A stretch of 64,000 bases of DNA from Pantoea alfalfae (lineage in GTDB: Bacteria > Pseudomonadota > Gammaproteobacteria > Enterobacterales > Enterobacteriaceae), in the NCBI RefSeq assembly GCF_019880205.1, contig NZ_CP082292.1:2542001-2606000 (forward strand), read 5' to 3'. The translations under genes and the position numbers were made by a program. The notes below the pieces were generated by a model. It was not told the DNA's origin. It searched no databases and worked only from the letters and a program-made list of their open reading frames with translations. Below, in pieces: positions 17,227-26,099 of the stretch. The stretch's first letter is position 1; each line of letters starts with the position of its first letter.

Positions 17227-17242
17227 TGGCACACGATTTGCA
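17227..17242 (+). promoter_or_regulatory. Sigma-54 promoter of rut operon
   Basis: TGGCACACGATTTGCA matches the -24/-12 consensus TGGCAC-N5-TTGCA exactly, about 90 bp before rutA. In E. coli the rut operon is part of the NtrC regulon. Confidence 0.88.
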
Positions 17243-17330
17243 GAATTGTGACTGAGCGCGGCTTATACGGACGTAGCAGGATGCAGTGCAGCGCGTGAAA
17301 CACCTTTCCCCCATCGCAACGAGGTTTCAC

Positions 17331-18422
17331 ATGAAGATAGGCGTCTTTATTCCGATTGGTAACAATGGCTGGCTGATTTCGTCCAACGCGCCGCAGTACA
17401 TGCCGACCTTTGACCTGAACAAAGCCATCGTGCTGAAAGCAGAGCATTACCACTTCGACTTTGCACTCTCGATGATCAAACTGCGCGGCTTCGGCGGAAA
17501 AACAGAATTCTGGGATCATAACCTGGAGTCATTCACCCTGATGGCGGGCCTGGCGGCCGTTACCTCTCGCATCGAAATCTACGCTACCGCGGCCACCCTG
17601 ACGCTGCCACCGGCGATTGTGGCGCGCATGGCGTCCACTATCGATTCCATTTCAGGCGGTCGTTTCGGCGTTAATCTGGTGACCGGCTGGCAGAAACCTG
17701 AATATGAGCAGATGGGAATGTGGCCAGGCGATGAGTACTTCGGCAGCCGTTATTCTTATCTGACCGAGTACGTTACCGTGCTGCGCGACCTGTGGGGCAC
17801 CGGAAAATCGGACTTCAAAGGTGAGTTCTTCACTATGAATGACTGCCGCGTCAGTCCACAGCCGCAGCGTCCGATGAAGGTGATCTGCGCCGGACAGAGC
17901 GATGCCGGTATGGCCTTCTCTGCTCAGCACGCCGATTACAACTTCTGCTTCGGCAAAGGGGTTAACACACCTGCTGCTTTCAGTTCAACTTCGATTCGCA
18001 TGAAGCAGGCCGCCGAAAAAGCGGGCCGCGATGTTGGCTCCTACGTGCTGTTTATGATTATTGCCGCCGAAACAGATGAAGAGGCGCGGGCTAAGTGGGA
18101 ACACTACAAAGCTGGTGCAGATGAAGAGGCGCTCTCCTGGCTCACCACCCAGAGTCAGCAGGATACCAAATCAGGCAGCGACACCAATGTGCGCCAGATG
18201 GCGGACCCGACCTCAGCCGTCAATATCAATATGGGCACCCTGGTGGGTTCATATGCCAGTGTCGCGCGGATGCTGGATGAAGTGGCGCAGGTAGAAGGCA
18301 CGCACGGCGTGCTGCTGACCTTTGATGATTTCCTGGAAGGTATTGAGAACTTCGGCCAGCACATTCAGCCGCTGATGGCCTGTCGCAGCGCCCTGCTCGA
18401 CGCACAGCAGGAGGTGGCATAA
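17331..18422 (+). CDS. rutA: Pyrimidine monooxygenase RutA
   Basis: Flavin-dependent enzyme that opens the uracil ring between N3 and C4, giving ureidoacrylate peracid, the first step of the Rut pathway. The 363-residue protein has a bacterial luciferase-like fold and matches E. coli RutA along its length ([58 protein letters not shown]). I use the ATG at 17331 with GAGG eight bases upstream; an upstream GTG at 17286 has no support. Its TAATG stop-start overlap with rutB shows translational coupling. Confidence 0.97.
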   Translation: MKIGVFIPIGNNGWLISSNAPQYMPTFDLNKAIVLKAEHYHFDFALSMIKLRGFGGKTEFWDHNLESFTLMAGLAAVTSRIEIYATAATLTLPPAIVARMASTIDSISGGRFGVNLVTGWQKPEYEQMGMWPGDEYFGSRYSYLTEYVTVLRDLWGTGKSDFKGEFFTMNDCRVSPQPQRPMKVICAGQSDAGMAFSAQHADYNFCFGKGVNTPAAFSSTSIRMKQAAEKAGRDVGSYVLFMIIAAETDEEARAKWEHYKAGADEEALSWLTTQSQQDTKSGSDTNVRQMADPTSAVNINMGTLVGSYASVARMLDEVAQVEGTHGVLLTFDDFLEGIENFGQHIQPLMACRSALLDAQQEVA

Positions 18423-19135
18423 TGAATACCGTTTATTGCGCCCACACGCCGGATGTTCCCCAGGTTGAACTGCCTGCTCGTCCTGAGCCGATCGCCTTTC
18501 CGCCTGGCCAGACGGCACTGATTGTTGTGGATATGCAGAACGCCTACGCCACCGAAGGTGGCTACCTCGACCTGGCGGGCTTTGATGTTTCCGCGACGAA
18601 GCCGGTGATTGCGAAGATCCATCAGGCGGTGACGGCGGCCCGTGCGGCCGGCGTTCAGATCATCTGGTTCCAGAACGGCTGGGACAGCGACTATGTTGAA
18701 GCCGGTGACGCCGGTTCCCCTAACTTTCACAAATCGAATGCGCTGAAAACCATGCGTAAACGGCCAGAACTGCAGGGTTCACTGCTGTCAAAAGGCGGCT
18801 GGGATTACGCGCTGGTCGATGAGCTGATGCCACAAGCCGGTGACATCGTGCTGCCAAAATCGCGCTACAGCGGCTTCTATAACACCCCACTCGACAGCAT
18901 GCTGCGCAGTCGCGGGATCCGCCATCTGATTTTCACCGGCATCGCCACCAACGTCTGTGTGGAGTCGACCTTGCGCGACGGCTTCTTTCTGGAGTATTTC
19001 GGTGTGGTGCTGGAAGACGCCACGTATCAGGCTGGCCCGCCCTTTGCTCAGCAGGCAGCGCTGTTCAATATCGAAACCTTTTTTGGCTGGGTATCGGATG
19101 TCGATACCTTCTGCGAAAGCCTGAATGCCCGCTAA
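18422..19135 (+). CDS. rutB: Ureidoacrylate amidohydrolase RutB
   Basis: Isochorismatase-like hydrolase that splits the ureidoacrylate product into aminoacrylate peracid and carbamate. The 237-residue protein shows the D-K-C catalytic triad: aspartate in [11 protein letters not shown], lysine in [10 protein letters not shown] and cysteine in [15 protein letters not shown]. Overlaps the rutA stop and is followed 20 bp later by rutC. Confidence 0.96.
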   Translation: MNTVYCAHTPDVPQVELPARPEPIAFPPGQTALIVVDMQNAYATEGGYLDLAGFDVSATKPVIAKIHQAVTAARAAGVQIIWFQNGWDSDYVEAGDAGSPNFHKSNALKTMRKRPELQGSLLSKGGWDYALVDELMPQAGDIVLPKSRYSGFYNTPLDSMLRSRGIRHLIFTGIATNVCVESTLRDGFFLEYFGVVLEDATYQAGPPFAQQAALFNIETFFGWVSDVDTFCESLNAR

Positions 19136-19155
19136 TCCACTAAGAGGACGTCGCT

Positions 19156-19551
19156 ATGCCGAAAAGTATTATTGTGCCACCAGGCACCACCACACCCATC
19201 GCCCCGTTTGTCCCTGGCACGCTGGCGGACGGCGTGATCTATGTTTCCGGCACGCTGCCATTTGATGGTGACAACAACGTGGTCCATGTGGGTGATGCTG
19301 CCGCGCAGACCCGTCACGTGCTGGAAACCATTAAAAAGGTGATTGAGACCGCTGGTGGCAACATGGCCGATGTGACATTTAACTCGATCTTTATCACCGA
19401 CTGGTCGAATTATGCCGCGGTAAATCAGGTTTACGCCGAATACTTCCCCGGTGATAAGCCTGCCCGTTTCTGCATTCAGTGTGGGCTGGTCAAGCCTGAC
19501 GCGCTGATTGAGATCGCCAGCGTGGCGCACATCGGCAAGCCGGAGGTCTGA
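19156..19551 (+). CDS. rutC: RidA-family aminoacrylate deaminase/reductase RutC
   Basis: Member of the RidA/YjgF family in the uracil pathway, proposed to act on the aminoacrylate intermediate. The 131-residue protein includes [16 protein letters not shown] near the start and the family signature region around [24 protein letters not shown], which contains the conserved arginine and acidic residue. Overlaps rutD by one base. Confidence 0.95.
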   Translation: MPKSIIVPPGTTTPIAPFVPGTLADGVIYVSGTLPFDGDNNVVHVGDAAAQTRHVLETIKKVIETAGGNMADVTFNSIFITDWSNYAAVNQVYAEYFPGDKPARFCIQCGLVKPDALIEIASVAHIGKPEV

Positions 19552-20360
19552 TGCAGCTGGATATTCTGGGCCTGCAAAATCCCGAAGCACCGACGCTGGT
19601 GCTCTCTTCCGGTCTGGGCGGCGTGGCGGGTTTCTGGCAGCCGCAACTGGCGGCGCTGACAGCACGCTATCGGGTCGTGCTCTATGACCAGCGCGGCACC
19701 GGTCGCAGCGCGGACAGCTTACCGGAAGGCTACAGCATGACGATGATGGCGGCGGAGCTGGCCGACGCGCTGGCGCAGCATGGCATCCTGCGATTCAGCC
19801 TGATTGGACACGCGCTGGGCGGTCTGGTGGGAATGCAGCTGGCGCTGGATTATCCGGATCGGATCGAACGGATCGTGGTGATCAACGGCTGGCTGACGCT
19901 GCATCCGCATACCCGCCGCTGCTTCCAGGTGCGGCAGGATCTGCTGCTCAATGTCGGCGTCGAGGCTTTCGTCCGCGCTCAGCCGTTGTTTCTCTATCCT
20001 GCTGAGTGGATGGCCGGGCATCAGACGCGTCTGGAGCAGGAAGACAGCCATCACGTCACGCATTTTCAGGGGATGGAAAATCTGATGCGACGGCTGCATG
20101 CCCTGATGAGCGCCGACTTCAGCGCCCGGGCTGCCGCCATTCCGCAACCGATGCTGGTAATTGCCAGCCAGGACGATCTGCTGGTGCCGTGGAGCTGTTC
20201 AACCGAACTGGCCGAGGCGCTGCCGAACGCGACTGAACAGATGATGGCCTGGGGCGGCCACGCCATGAGCGTTACCGACCCCGAAAAATTTAATGCCCTG
20301 CTGCTGCAGTGGCTGGATCAGACTGATGACGTGCAGCCGCTGCAGCGCGTCGCAGGATAA
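19551..20360 (+). CDS. rutD: Putative aminoacrylate hydrolase RutD
   Basis: Alpha/beta-hydrolase of 269 residues that speeds conversion of aminoacrylate to malonic semialdehyde. It has the oxyanion segment [14 protein letters not shown] and the elbow GHALGGLVG, in which the usual nucleophile serine is alanine, as in E. coli RutD. C-terminal [11 protein letters not shown] carries the family histidine. It starts on the last base of rutC and is followed by only 19 bp before rutF; the rutE gene found at this point in E. coli is missing. Confidence 0.94.
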   Translation: MQLDILGLQNPEAPTLVLSSGLGGVAGFWQPQLAALTARYRVVLYDQRGTGRSADSLPEGYSMTMMAAELADALAQHGILRFSLIGHALGGLVGMQLALDYPDRIERIVVINGWLTLHPHTRRCFQVRQDLLLNVGVEAFVRAQPLFLYPAEWMAGHQTRLEQEDSHHVTHFQGMENLMRRLHALMSADFSARAAAIPQPMLVIASQDDLLVPWSCSTELAEALPNATEQMMAWGGHAMSVTDPEKFNALLLQWLDQTDDVQPLQRVAG

Positions 20361-20379
20361 CCCTTTCGCGGAGAACACT

Positions 20380-20892
20380 ATGAGCCTGGATACCCTTACC
20401 CCCGCCGTTGAGAAAACTGAGTTTCGTCATGCGATGTCGCGGCTCGGCGCTGCGGTCAACATCATCACGACGGAAGGCCCGGCCGGACGCGCAGGCTTTA
20501 CCGCCTCAGCGGTGTGCAGCGTCACCGATTCGCCGCCAACGCTGCTGGTCTGCCTGAACCGCTCAGCCTCGGTATATCCGGTGTTCCGCGAAAACATGCA
20601 GCTCTGCGTCAATACGCTGGCGGCGGGACACGAAGCGCTCTCCAGTCTGTTCGGCGGAAAAACGCCGATGGCTGACCGTTTTATTGCCGCTGAGTGGTCG
20701 ACGGCCGTGACCGGCTCGCCGGTACTGAGCGGCGCAGTTGCCTCCTTTGACTGTCGCATTACGCAGATTGTCAGCGTCGGTACACATGACACGCTGTTCT
20801 GCGAAGTCGTGGGCATAGTGCGAAATGATGATACCCATGGCCTCATGTGGTTTGACCGGGGCTATCATCCCCTGATGCGGCAGGAAGCCTGA
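20380..20892 (+). CDS. rutF: Flavin reductase RutF
   Basis: NADH:FMN oxidoreductase that supplies reduced flavin to RutA. The 170-residue protein belongs to the flavin reductase-like family: [45 protein letters not shown], and closing [16 protein letters not shown]. The start at 20380 follows GGAGAA; an upstream in-frame ATG would begin inside rutD. Directly follows rutD. Confidence 0.94.
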   Translation: MSLDTLTPAVEKTEFRHAMSRLGAAVNIITTEGPAGRAGFTASAVCSVTDSPPTLLVCLNRSASVYPVFRENMQLCVNTLAAGHEALSSLFGGKTPMADRFIAAEWSTAVTGSPVLSGAVASFDCRITQIVSVGTHDTLFCEVVGIVRNDDTHGLMWFDRGYHPLMRQEA

Positions 20893-20941
20893 TAACTCTT
20901 CCCTGAACCTTACCGGCATTCATCACGCTCTGGAGTAAACG

Positions 20942-22270
20942 ATGGCACGATCCTGGTTTCCGCAATGGCAAAAGAAGTCGGCACTGACCGAAAACGGTAT
21001 TATCGCCCCGGATGAAACACTGCCGCTGGGGCAGACGCTGGTGCTGGGTTTGCAGCATGCGGTAGCGATGTTTGGCGCAACGGTGCTGATGCCGCTGCTG
21101 ATGGGGCTGGATCCCAATCTGGCGATTCTGGTCTCGGGTATTGGCACCCTGCTGTTCTTCTTTATAACCGGTGGTCGCGTGCCCAGCTATCTCGGGTCGA
21201 GCGCTGCCTTTGTTGGCGTGGTGATTGCGGTGACCGGCTTCAGCGGTCAGGGACTGAATCCCAACCTCAGCGTGGCGCTGGGCGGCGTGATCGCCTGCGG
21301 CCTGCTCTACACACTGATTGGGCTGGTGGTCATGAAGTCAGGCACGCGCTGGATTGAAAATCTGATGCCGCCAGTGGTGACCGGCGCGGTGGTGATGGCA
21401 ATCGGGCTGAATCTGGCTCCCATCGCGGTGCATAGCGTCTCCGCCTCTTCATTCGACAGCTGGGTTGCGGTGATGACCGTGCTCTGTATCGGTCTGGTCG
21501 CAGTGTTTACCCGCGGGATGGTACAGCGTCTGCTGATTCTGGTCGGACTGATTCTGGCCTGGGCGATCTATGCGCTGCTGACTAACGTTCTGGGGCTGGG
21601 CAAGCCGGTCGATTTTAAGCTGCTGTCACAGGCAGCCTGGTTTGGCCTGCCACATACCACCGCACCGACCTTTGATCTGCAGGCGATGGTGCTGATCGCC
21701 CCGGTCGCGATCATTCTGGTGGCGGAAAACCTGGGACATCTGAAAGCCGTGGCGGGGATGACCGGCCGTAACCTCGACCCTTACATGGGACGAGCCTTTG
21801 TGGGCGATGGACTGGCTACGATGCTTTCCGGCTCGATGGGCGGCAGTGGCGTAACCACCTATGCTGAGAACATCGGGGTGATGGCCGTAACTAAGGTCTA
21901 CTCCACGCTGGCGTTTGTCGCCGCAGCTATTATCGCCATCCTCGCCGGTTTCTCACCGAAGTTTGGTGCGCTGATCCACACCATTCCGGCCCCGGTGATT
22001 GGCGGTGCATCCATTGTGGTGTTCGGGCTGATTGCGGTGGCGGGCGCACGCATCTGGGTGCAGAACCATGTCGATTTAGGTCAGAACAGCAACCTGATTA
22101 TGGTCGCCACTACGCTGGTGCTTGGCGCAGGGGATTTCGCGCTGAAAATCGGCTCTTTCACGCTTGGCGGGATCGGCACTGCTACCTTTGGCGCGATTAT
22201 CCTCAATGCCATTCTGCGCCGACGCAGTGCGACACAGCAGGATAAACCGCTGGTGCGACAGCAGGGTTAA
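20942..22270 (+). CDS. rutG: Uracil transporter RutG (NCS2 family)
   Basis: Nucleobase:cation symporter-2 permease for uracil import, last gene of the operon. The 442-residue protein has about 14 hydrophobic segments and the NCS2 hallmarks QHAVAMFGATVLMPLLMG near the N-terminus, VAENLGHLKAV, and GGSGVTTYAENIGVMAVTKVYS, where the E and the glycine-rich loop line the substrate site. CTGGAG precedes the ATG. The convergent EamA gene ends on the adjacent base. Confidence 0.96.
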   Translation: MARSWFPQWQKKSALTENGIIAPDETLPLGQTLVLGLQHAVAMFGATVLMPLLMGLDPNLAILVSGIGTLLFFFITGGRVPSYLGSSAAFVGVVIAVTGFSGQGLNPNLSVALGGVIACGLLYTLIGLVVMKSGTRWIENLMPPVVTGAVVMAIGLNLAPIAVHSVSASSFDSWVAVMTVLCIGLVAVFTRGMVQRLLILVGLILAWAIYALLTNVLGLGKPVDFKLLSQAAWFGLPHTTAPTFDLQAMVLIAPVAIILVAENLGHLKAVAGMTGRNLDPYMGRAFVGDGLATMLSGSMGGSGVTTYAENIGVMAVTKVYSTLAFVAAAIIAILAGFSPKFGALIHTIPAPVIGGASIVVFGLIAVAGARIWVQNHVDLGQNSNLIMVATTLVLGAGDFALKIGSFTLGGIGTATFGAIILNAILRRRSATQQDKPLVRQQG

Positions 22271-23185
22271 CTACTCCAGCGGTGTCGCAGCAGGCTGCAC
22301 CGCTTTTTTCCGTTTCAGCCGCAGTTCACTGACGATAACCCCGCAGACGATCAGCGCCCCACCCAGCAACGCCAGCGCAGGCAGTCGCTCACCGGCAATT
22401 CGCCCTACCACGCCCGCCCAGACCGGTTCCCCGGCATAGATTACCGTGGCGCGGGTTGGCGAAACGCTGCGCTGCGCCCAGTTCATGGTGACCTGAATCA
22501 GGGCGCTGGCCGCGCCCAGCCCCAGCGCGCTGAGCAGCAGCGGCGTTGAAATTGCGGGCACTGTTTCGCCATTGGGGATCATCAAAGCAAAGGCACACAG
22601 CGACGCCACCGCCAGCTGGATTAGCGTCACGCGGCGTACATCAACCTGACCGGCATAGCGGCTGATTAAGATAATTTCGGCGGCAATCGCCAGGGTGCTG
22701 AGCAGCGTCGCGATTTCACCTGCATTCAGGCTGATACGGCCATCCTGCGGCCCGGCCACCAGCAACAAGCCGGCAAAGGCCAGCACAATCCCCAGCCACG
22801 ACATTAACCCCGGCGGACGGCGTAAAAACAGCCACTGCAGCAATGGCACCACCGGAACATAAAGCGCAGTAAGAAAGGCGGACTGACTGCTGGAGATAGT
22901 CTGCATGCCCCAGGTCTGAAGACCATAACCTCCGGCGATAGACAGACCAATCAGTGCGCCCGCTTTCACTTCCATCCAGGTCATGTCGGCCAGATAGCGG
23001 CGAAAAAAGAGCGCCAGCAGCAGTGCGGCGGTGGCAAAACGAAGGCCGACAAAGAAGAACGGGCCGGAGTGCTGCATCGCCCGATGCACCACCAGAAAGG
23101 TGCCGCCCCAGATCATGGTGATAAAAAGTAATACCAGCTCCTGCCGCGTCAGGCGCAGGGTTAAACTGCGGGATGTGTCCGACAT
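22271..23185 (-). CDS. EamA-family (DMT) transporter
   Basis: Inner-membrane protein of 304 residues with ten hydrophobic helices arranged as two five-helix EamA repeats: the first begins LVLLFITMIWGGTFLVV, the second GEIATLLSTLAIAAEIILIS. Drug/metabolite transporter superfamily; substrate unknown. It converges on rutG with no spacer and is followed on its upstream side by ymdF. Confidence 0.85.
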   Translation of the reverse strand: MSDTSRSLTLRLTRQELVLLFITMIWGGTFLVVHRAMQHSGPFFFVGLRFATAALLLALFFRRYLADMTWMEVKAGALIGLSIAGGYGLQTWGMQTISSSQSAFLTALYVPVVPLLQWLFLRRPPGLMSWLGIVLAFAGLLLVAGPQDGRISLNAGEIATLLSTLAIAAEIILISRYAGQVDVRRVTLIQLAVASLCAFALMIPNGETVPAISTPLLLSALGLGAASALIQVTMNWAQRSVSPTRATVIYAGEPVWAGVVGRIAGERLPALALLGGALIVCGVIVSELRLKRKKAVQPAATPLE

Positions 23186-23281
23186 AATTCACCTGATGAT
23201 GTGTCCGGACGATATTGTGGGGAGAGCGAGGGGGAAAAGCAACGACGTTAACCGCCGGCCTTAACCGGCGGCAGAGTGGGA

Positions 23282-23455
23282 TTATGCGTCCGTTTTTTTA
23301 GGACTGCTGCGCCCGCCCTTCTCACCGGCACGCGCGGCGCGCTGCGGATCGTTTTTGAAATTCCCACCGCTGTTTTTGCCCCCTTTACGTCCCGCTTCTG
23401 CGGCACGTTCACGGTTCTCAGCAAAATTCCCTGAACCTCCACGATGTGTTGCCAT
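23282..23455 (-). CDS. ymdF: YmdF, KGG-motif stress protein
   Basis: Small, basic, glycine-rich protein of 57 residues matching E. coli YmdF (ATHRGGSGNFAENRERA, then GGNFKNDPQRA), with the KGG repeats seen in YciG/con-10 stress proteins at GRKGGKN and GEKGGRS. Probably disordered, stationary-phase expressed; role unknown. I start at ATG 23455 after GGAG. It sits between the rut operon and wrbA as in E. coli. Confidence 0.92.
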   Translation of the reverse strand: MATHRGGSGNFAENRERAAEAGRKGGKNSGGNFKNDPQRAARAGEKGGRSSPKKTDA

Positions 23456-23754
23456 GATTTGCTCCTGTCGCATAGTGCGATAAATAAGAATGAAATAGCA
23501 GAGAGCTGACGGCCCGAAGCCGAATTCAACTCATGGTTAAATAATAGCCAGATTCTTCTTTAACTCCCACGACAGTCACATTTAGCAACAGAGTAATCAT
23601 CAGCAATTTGATTAAAGAACGAACATTCTGCCGACATATAACCGATTAGCTGCAGATTTCTTGCCCGACTCATCCACTGCGGAGTAAGCATCGCCTGCGT
23701 AAAGCGAAAGCTCTTCTATACTTTTCTGGACGTCAAAACCATCTGGAGAGACCT

Positions 23755-24354
23755 ATGGCCAGGATTCTGGTGCTCTACTACTCGATGTACGGACATATCG
23801 AAACGATGGCGAACGCTGTAGCAGAAGGCGCTCGTCGGGTTCCCGGCGCGGAAGTGGATATCCTGCGGGTTCCTGAAACGATGGAGGCCGATCGCTTTGC
23901 ACAGGTGGGCGGCAAAACCCATCAACAGGCAGCAGAAGCGACGCCTGAGGTACTGCCGCAGTATGACGCGATTATCGTCGGTACTCCGACCCGCTTTGGC
24001 AACATGTCCGGACAGATGCGGACGTTCTGGGATCGCACTGGCGGTCTCTGGGCGTCAGGCGCGCTGTTTGGCAAGGTTGCCAGCGTCTTTACCTCAACCG
24101 GTACCGGTGGCGGTCAGGAACAGACCATTACTTCGGTCTGGACCACACTGGCGCATCACGGCATGGTCATTGTGCCTATCGGCTACGGCACCAAAGAGTT
24201 GTTCGATATCTCACAGGTTCGCGGTGGCACGCCATATGGTGCGACCACGCTGGCGGGCGGCGATGGTTCGCGTCAGCCGACTGAAGCGGAACTGAATATT
24301 GCCCGTTTCCAGGGTGAACATGTTGCCGGACTGACAGTGAAACTGCAGGACTGA
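23755..24354 (+). CDS. wrbA: NAD(P)H:quinone oxidoreductase WrbA
   Basis: FMN-binding flavodoxin-like enzyme that reduces quinones by two electrons, part of stationary-phase oxidative stress defence. The 199-residue protein has the FMN loop [32 protein letters not shown] and [13 protein letters not shown], matching E. coli WrbA (198). GGAGAG precedes the ATG. yccJ follows 20 bp later as in E. coli. Confidence 0.97.
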   Translation: MARILVLYYSMYGHIETMANAVAEGARRVPGAEVDILRVPETMEADRFAQVGGKTHQQAAEATPEVLPQYDAIIVGTPTRFGNMSGQMRTFWDRTGGLWASGALFGKVASVFTSTGTGGGQEQTITSVWTTLAHHGMVIVPIGYGTKELFDISQVRGGTPYGATTLAGGDGSRQPTEAELNIARFQGEHVAGLTVKLQD

Positions 24355-24374
24355 TTTAAACAAAGGAGAAAAGT

Positions 24375-24605
24375 ATGTCTACTGAACAATCGAAAGCACA
24401 TCACGTTGGCGAATGGGCCAGTCTGCGTCATACCTCCCCTGAAATTGCCGAGGCCATTTTCGAAGTGGCGAATTACGATGAGAGACTGGCAGAAGAGATC
24501 TGGCGTCAGCAAGGCAGCGATGACGTGCTGATTCGTGCCTTTGAAAAAACCGATAAAGATCTCCTGACCTGGGATGACAAGCCCGTAGAACGTAAGAACG
24601 TCTGA
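24375..24605 (+). CDS. yccJ: YccJ, conserved small protein
   Basis: Acidic 76-residue protein nearly collinear with E. coli YccJ ([25 protein letters not shown], and the ending ERKNV). Function unknown; co-transcribed with wrbA. AAAGGAG lies before the ATG. Confidence 0.92.
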   Translation: MSTEQSKAHHVGEWASLRHTSPEIAEAIFEVANYDERLAEEIWRQQGSDDVLIRAFEKTDKDLLTWDDKPVERKNV

Positions 24606-24660
24606 TTCAGGGGCGGGACTTTCCCGCCCTCAATTTTTTTACCTCACCAAGGAGTACGCT

Positions 24661-26034
24661 ATGTCTTCCTATCAAAGCATTAATCCCGCGAACAACCAGT
24701 TGCTGAAAAGCTGGCCGTCACATGATGAGGCCGCCGTCAGCCATGCCCTGGATGTGGCCGATCATCTTTTCCACTCCTCATGGAGCAAAGGTGACATTCA
24801 GCCGCGTCTGCAGGTGCTGAAAAAACTGGCTGACCTGATTGATAGCCGCGCGGAAGAACTGGCCACCATCGCCAGTAAAGAGATGGGGAAACTGATTGGT
24901 CAGAGCCGTGGCGAAGTGAAAATCTGTTCGCAGATTGCCCGCTACTACGCAGAGAATGCGGAACGTATTCTGCAGCCGCAGTCCTATCCCAGCGATCTGG
25001 GCGAAGCCTGGGTTGAGTATCACCCGATTGGCGTGTTAGTCGCTGTCGAGCCGTGGAACTTTCCTTACTATCAGCTGATGCGCGTACTCGCTCCTAACCT
25101 GGCGCTGGGTAATCCGGTACTGGCGAAACACGCTAACATTGTGCCGCACTGTGCCGATGCCTTTGAAAAGCTGGTGCGTGAAGCAGGTGCGCCAGAAGGC
25201 GCCTGGACTAACCTGTTCATCTCTACAGATCAGGTCGCCGATCTGATTGCTGATGATCGGGTTCAGGGTGTTGCCCTGACCGGTTCCGAGCGCGCGGGCA
25301 GTGCCGTGGCTGAGCAGGCCGGTAAGCATCTGAAGAAATCGACGCTTGAACTGGGCGGCAATGACGTGTTTGTGGTGCTGGATGACGCCGATCTTGATGA
25401 AGCCGTCCGTCAGGGCGTGCAGGCGCGTCTCAGTAACTGCGGCCAGGTCTGTACCGCCGCAAAACGTTTCATTCTGCATGAGAAGATTGCCGACCGCTTT
25501 ATCAGCCAGTTCAGCGCCGCGCTGAGTTCTGCCACACTGGGCGATCCACTGGATGAGAAGACCACCCTTGGCCCACTCTCTTCTGCTGACGCGCGCGACC
25601 GCCTGGTGAAGCAGGTAGACGAAGCCGTAGCGAGTGGCGCAAAACTGGTGACGGGCGGCAAAGCTGTTGAAGGAACGGGCTGCTTTTATCAGCCAACCAT
25701 TCTGACTGGCATTACCCCGGACAACCCCGCCTATTATGAGGAGTTCTTTGGTCCTGTCGCGCAGATCTACGTTGTGGGTGATGATAACGCAGCTGTGGCG
25801 CTGGCAAATGACTCGCACTACGGTCTGGGTGGCTCAGTCTGGACCCGTGACATTGCACGTGGTCGTAAACTGGCTTCTGCCATTGAAACCGGTATGGTGT
25901 TTATCAACTCCCAGAGCGATACCTCTGCTGAGCTGCCGTTTGGTGGTGTGAAACGTTCAGGCTATGGTCGTGAGCTTTCTGATCTGGGCATTAAAGAGTT
26001 TGCTAATCAGAAACTGGTTGTCGTAGCGGGATAA
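24661..26034 (+). CDS. NAD(P)-dependent succinate-semialdehyde dehydrogenase-like
   Basis: Aldehyde dehydrogenase of 457 residues, closest by eye to the Sad/YneI group that oxidises succinic semialdehyde. The Rossmann region has VAVEPWNFPYYQ and ALTGSERAGS; the catalytic glutamate lies in LELGGNDVFVVL and the nucleophile in NCGQVCTAAKRF. In E. coli yccJ is followed directly by agp; here this gene stands between them. It has its own AAGGAG and terminator. An aldehyde dehydrogenase could act on malonic semialdehyde from the Rut pathway, but that is speculation. Confidence 0.8.
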   Translation: MSSYQSINPANNQLLKSWPSHDEAAVSHALDVADHLFHSSWSKGDIQPRLQVLKKLADLIDSRAEELATIASKEMGKLIGQSRGEVKICSQIARYYAENAERILQPQSYPSDLGEAWVEYHPIGVLVAVEPWNFPYYQLMRVLAPNLALGNPVLAKHANIVPHCADAFEKLVREAGAPEGAWTNLFISTDQVADLIADDRVQGVALTGSERAGSAVAEQAGKHLKKSTLELGGNDVFVVLDDADLDEAVRQGVQARLSNCGQVCTAAKRFILHEKIADRFISQFSAALSSATLGDPLDEKTTLGPLSSADARDRLVKQVDEAVASGAKLVTGGKAVEGTGCFYQPTILTGITPDNPAYYEEFFGPVAQIYVVGDDNAAVALANDSHYGLGGSVWTRDIARGRKLASAIETGMVFINSQSDTSAELPFGGVKRSGYGRELSDLGIKEFANQKLVVVAG

Positions 26035-26050
26035 TCGTCCTGCAGCCATA

Positions 26051-26078
26051 AAAAAACCCCGTCTCGACGGGGTTTTTT
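26051..26078. terminator. Bidirectional terminator
   Basis: AAAAAACCCCGT, loop, ACGGGGTTTTTT between the dehydrogenase gene and the convergent agp gene. Confidence 0.9.
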
Positions 26079-26099
26079 CGTATTGGCCGTAAAGCGCAA

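Larger units (their letters stand above)
17025..17330. promoter_or_regulatory. rutR-rutA divergent control region
   Basis: Contains, from left to right, an NtrC-like site (17114-17130), a RutR operator (17138-17153) with an overlapping inverted repeat, and a sigma-54 promoter (17227-17242). This order explains nitrogen-limitation activation and pyrimidine-responsive repression of rutABCDFG. Confidence 0.8.
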
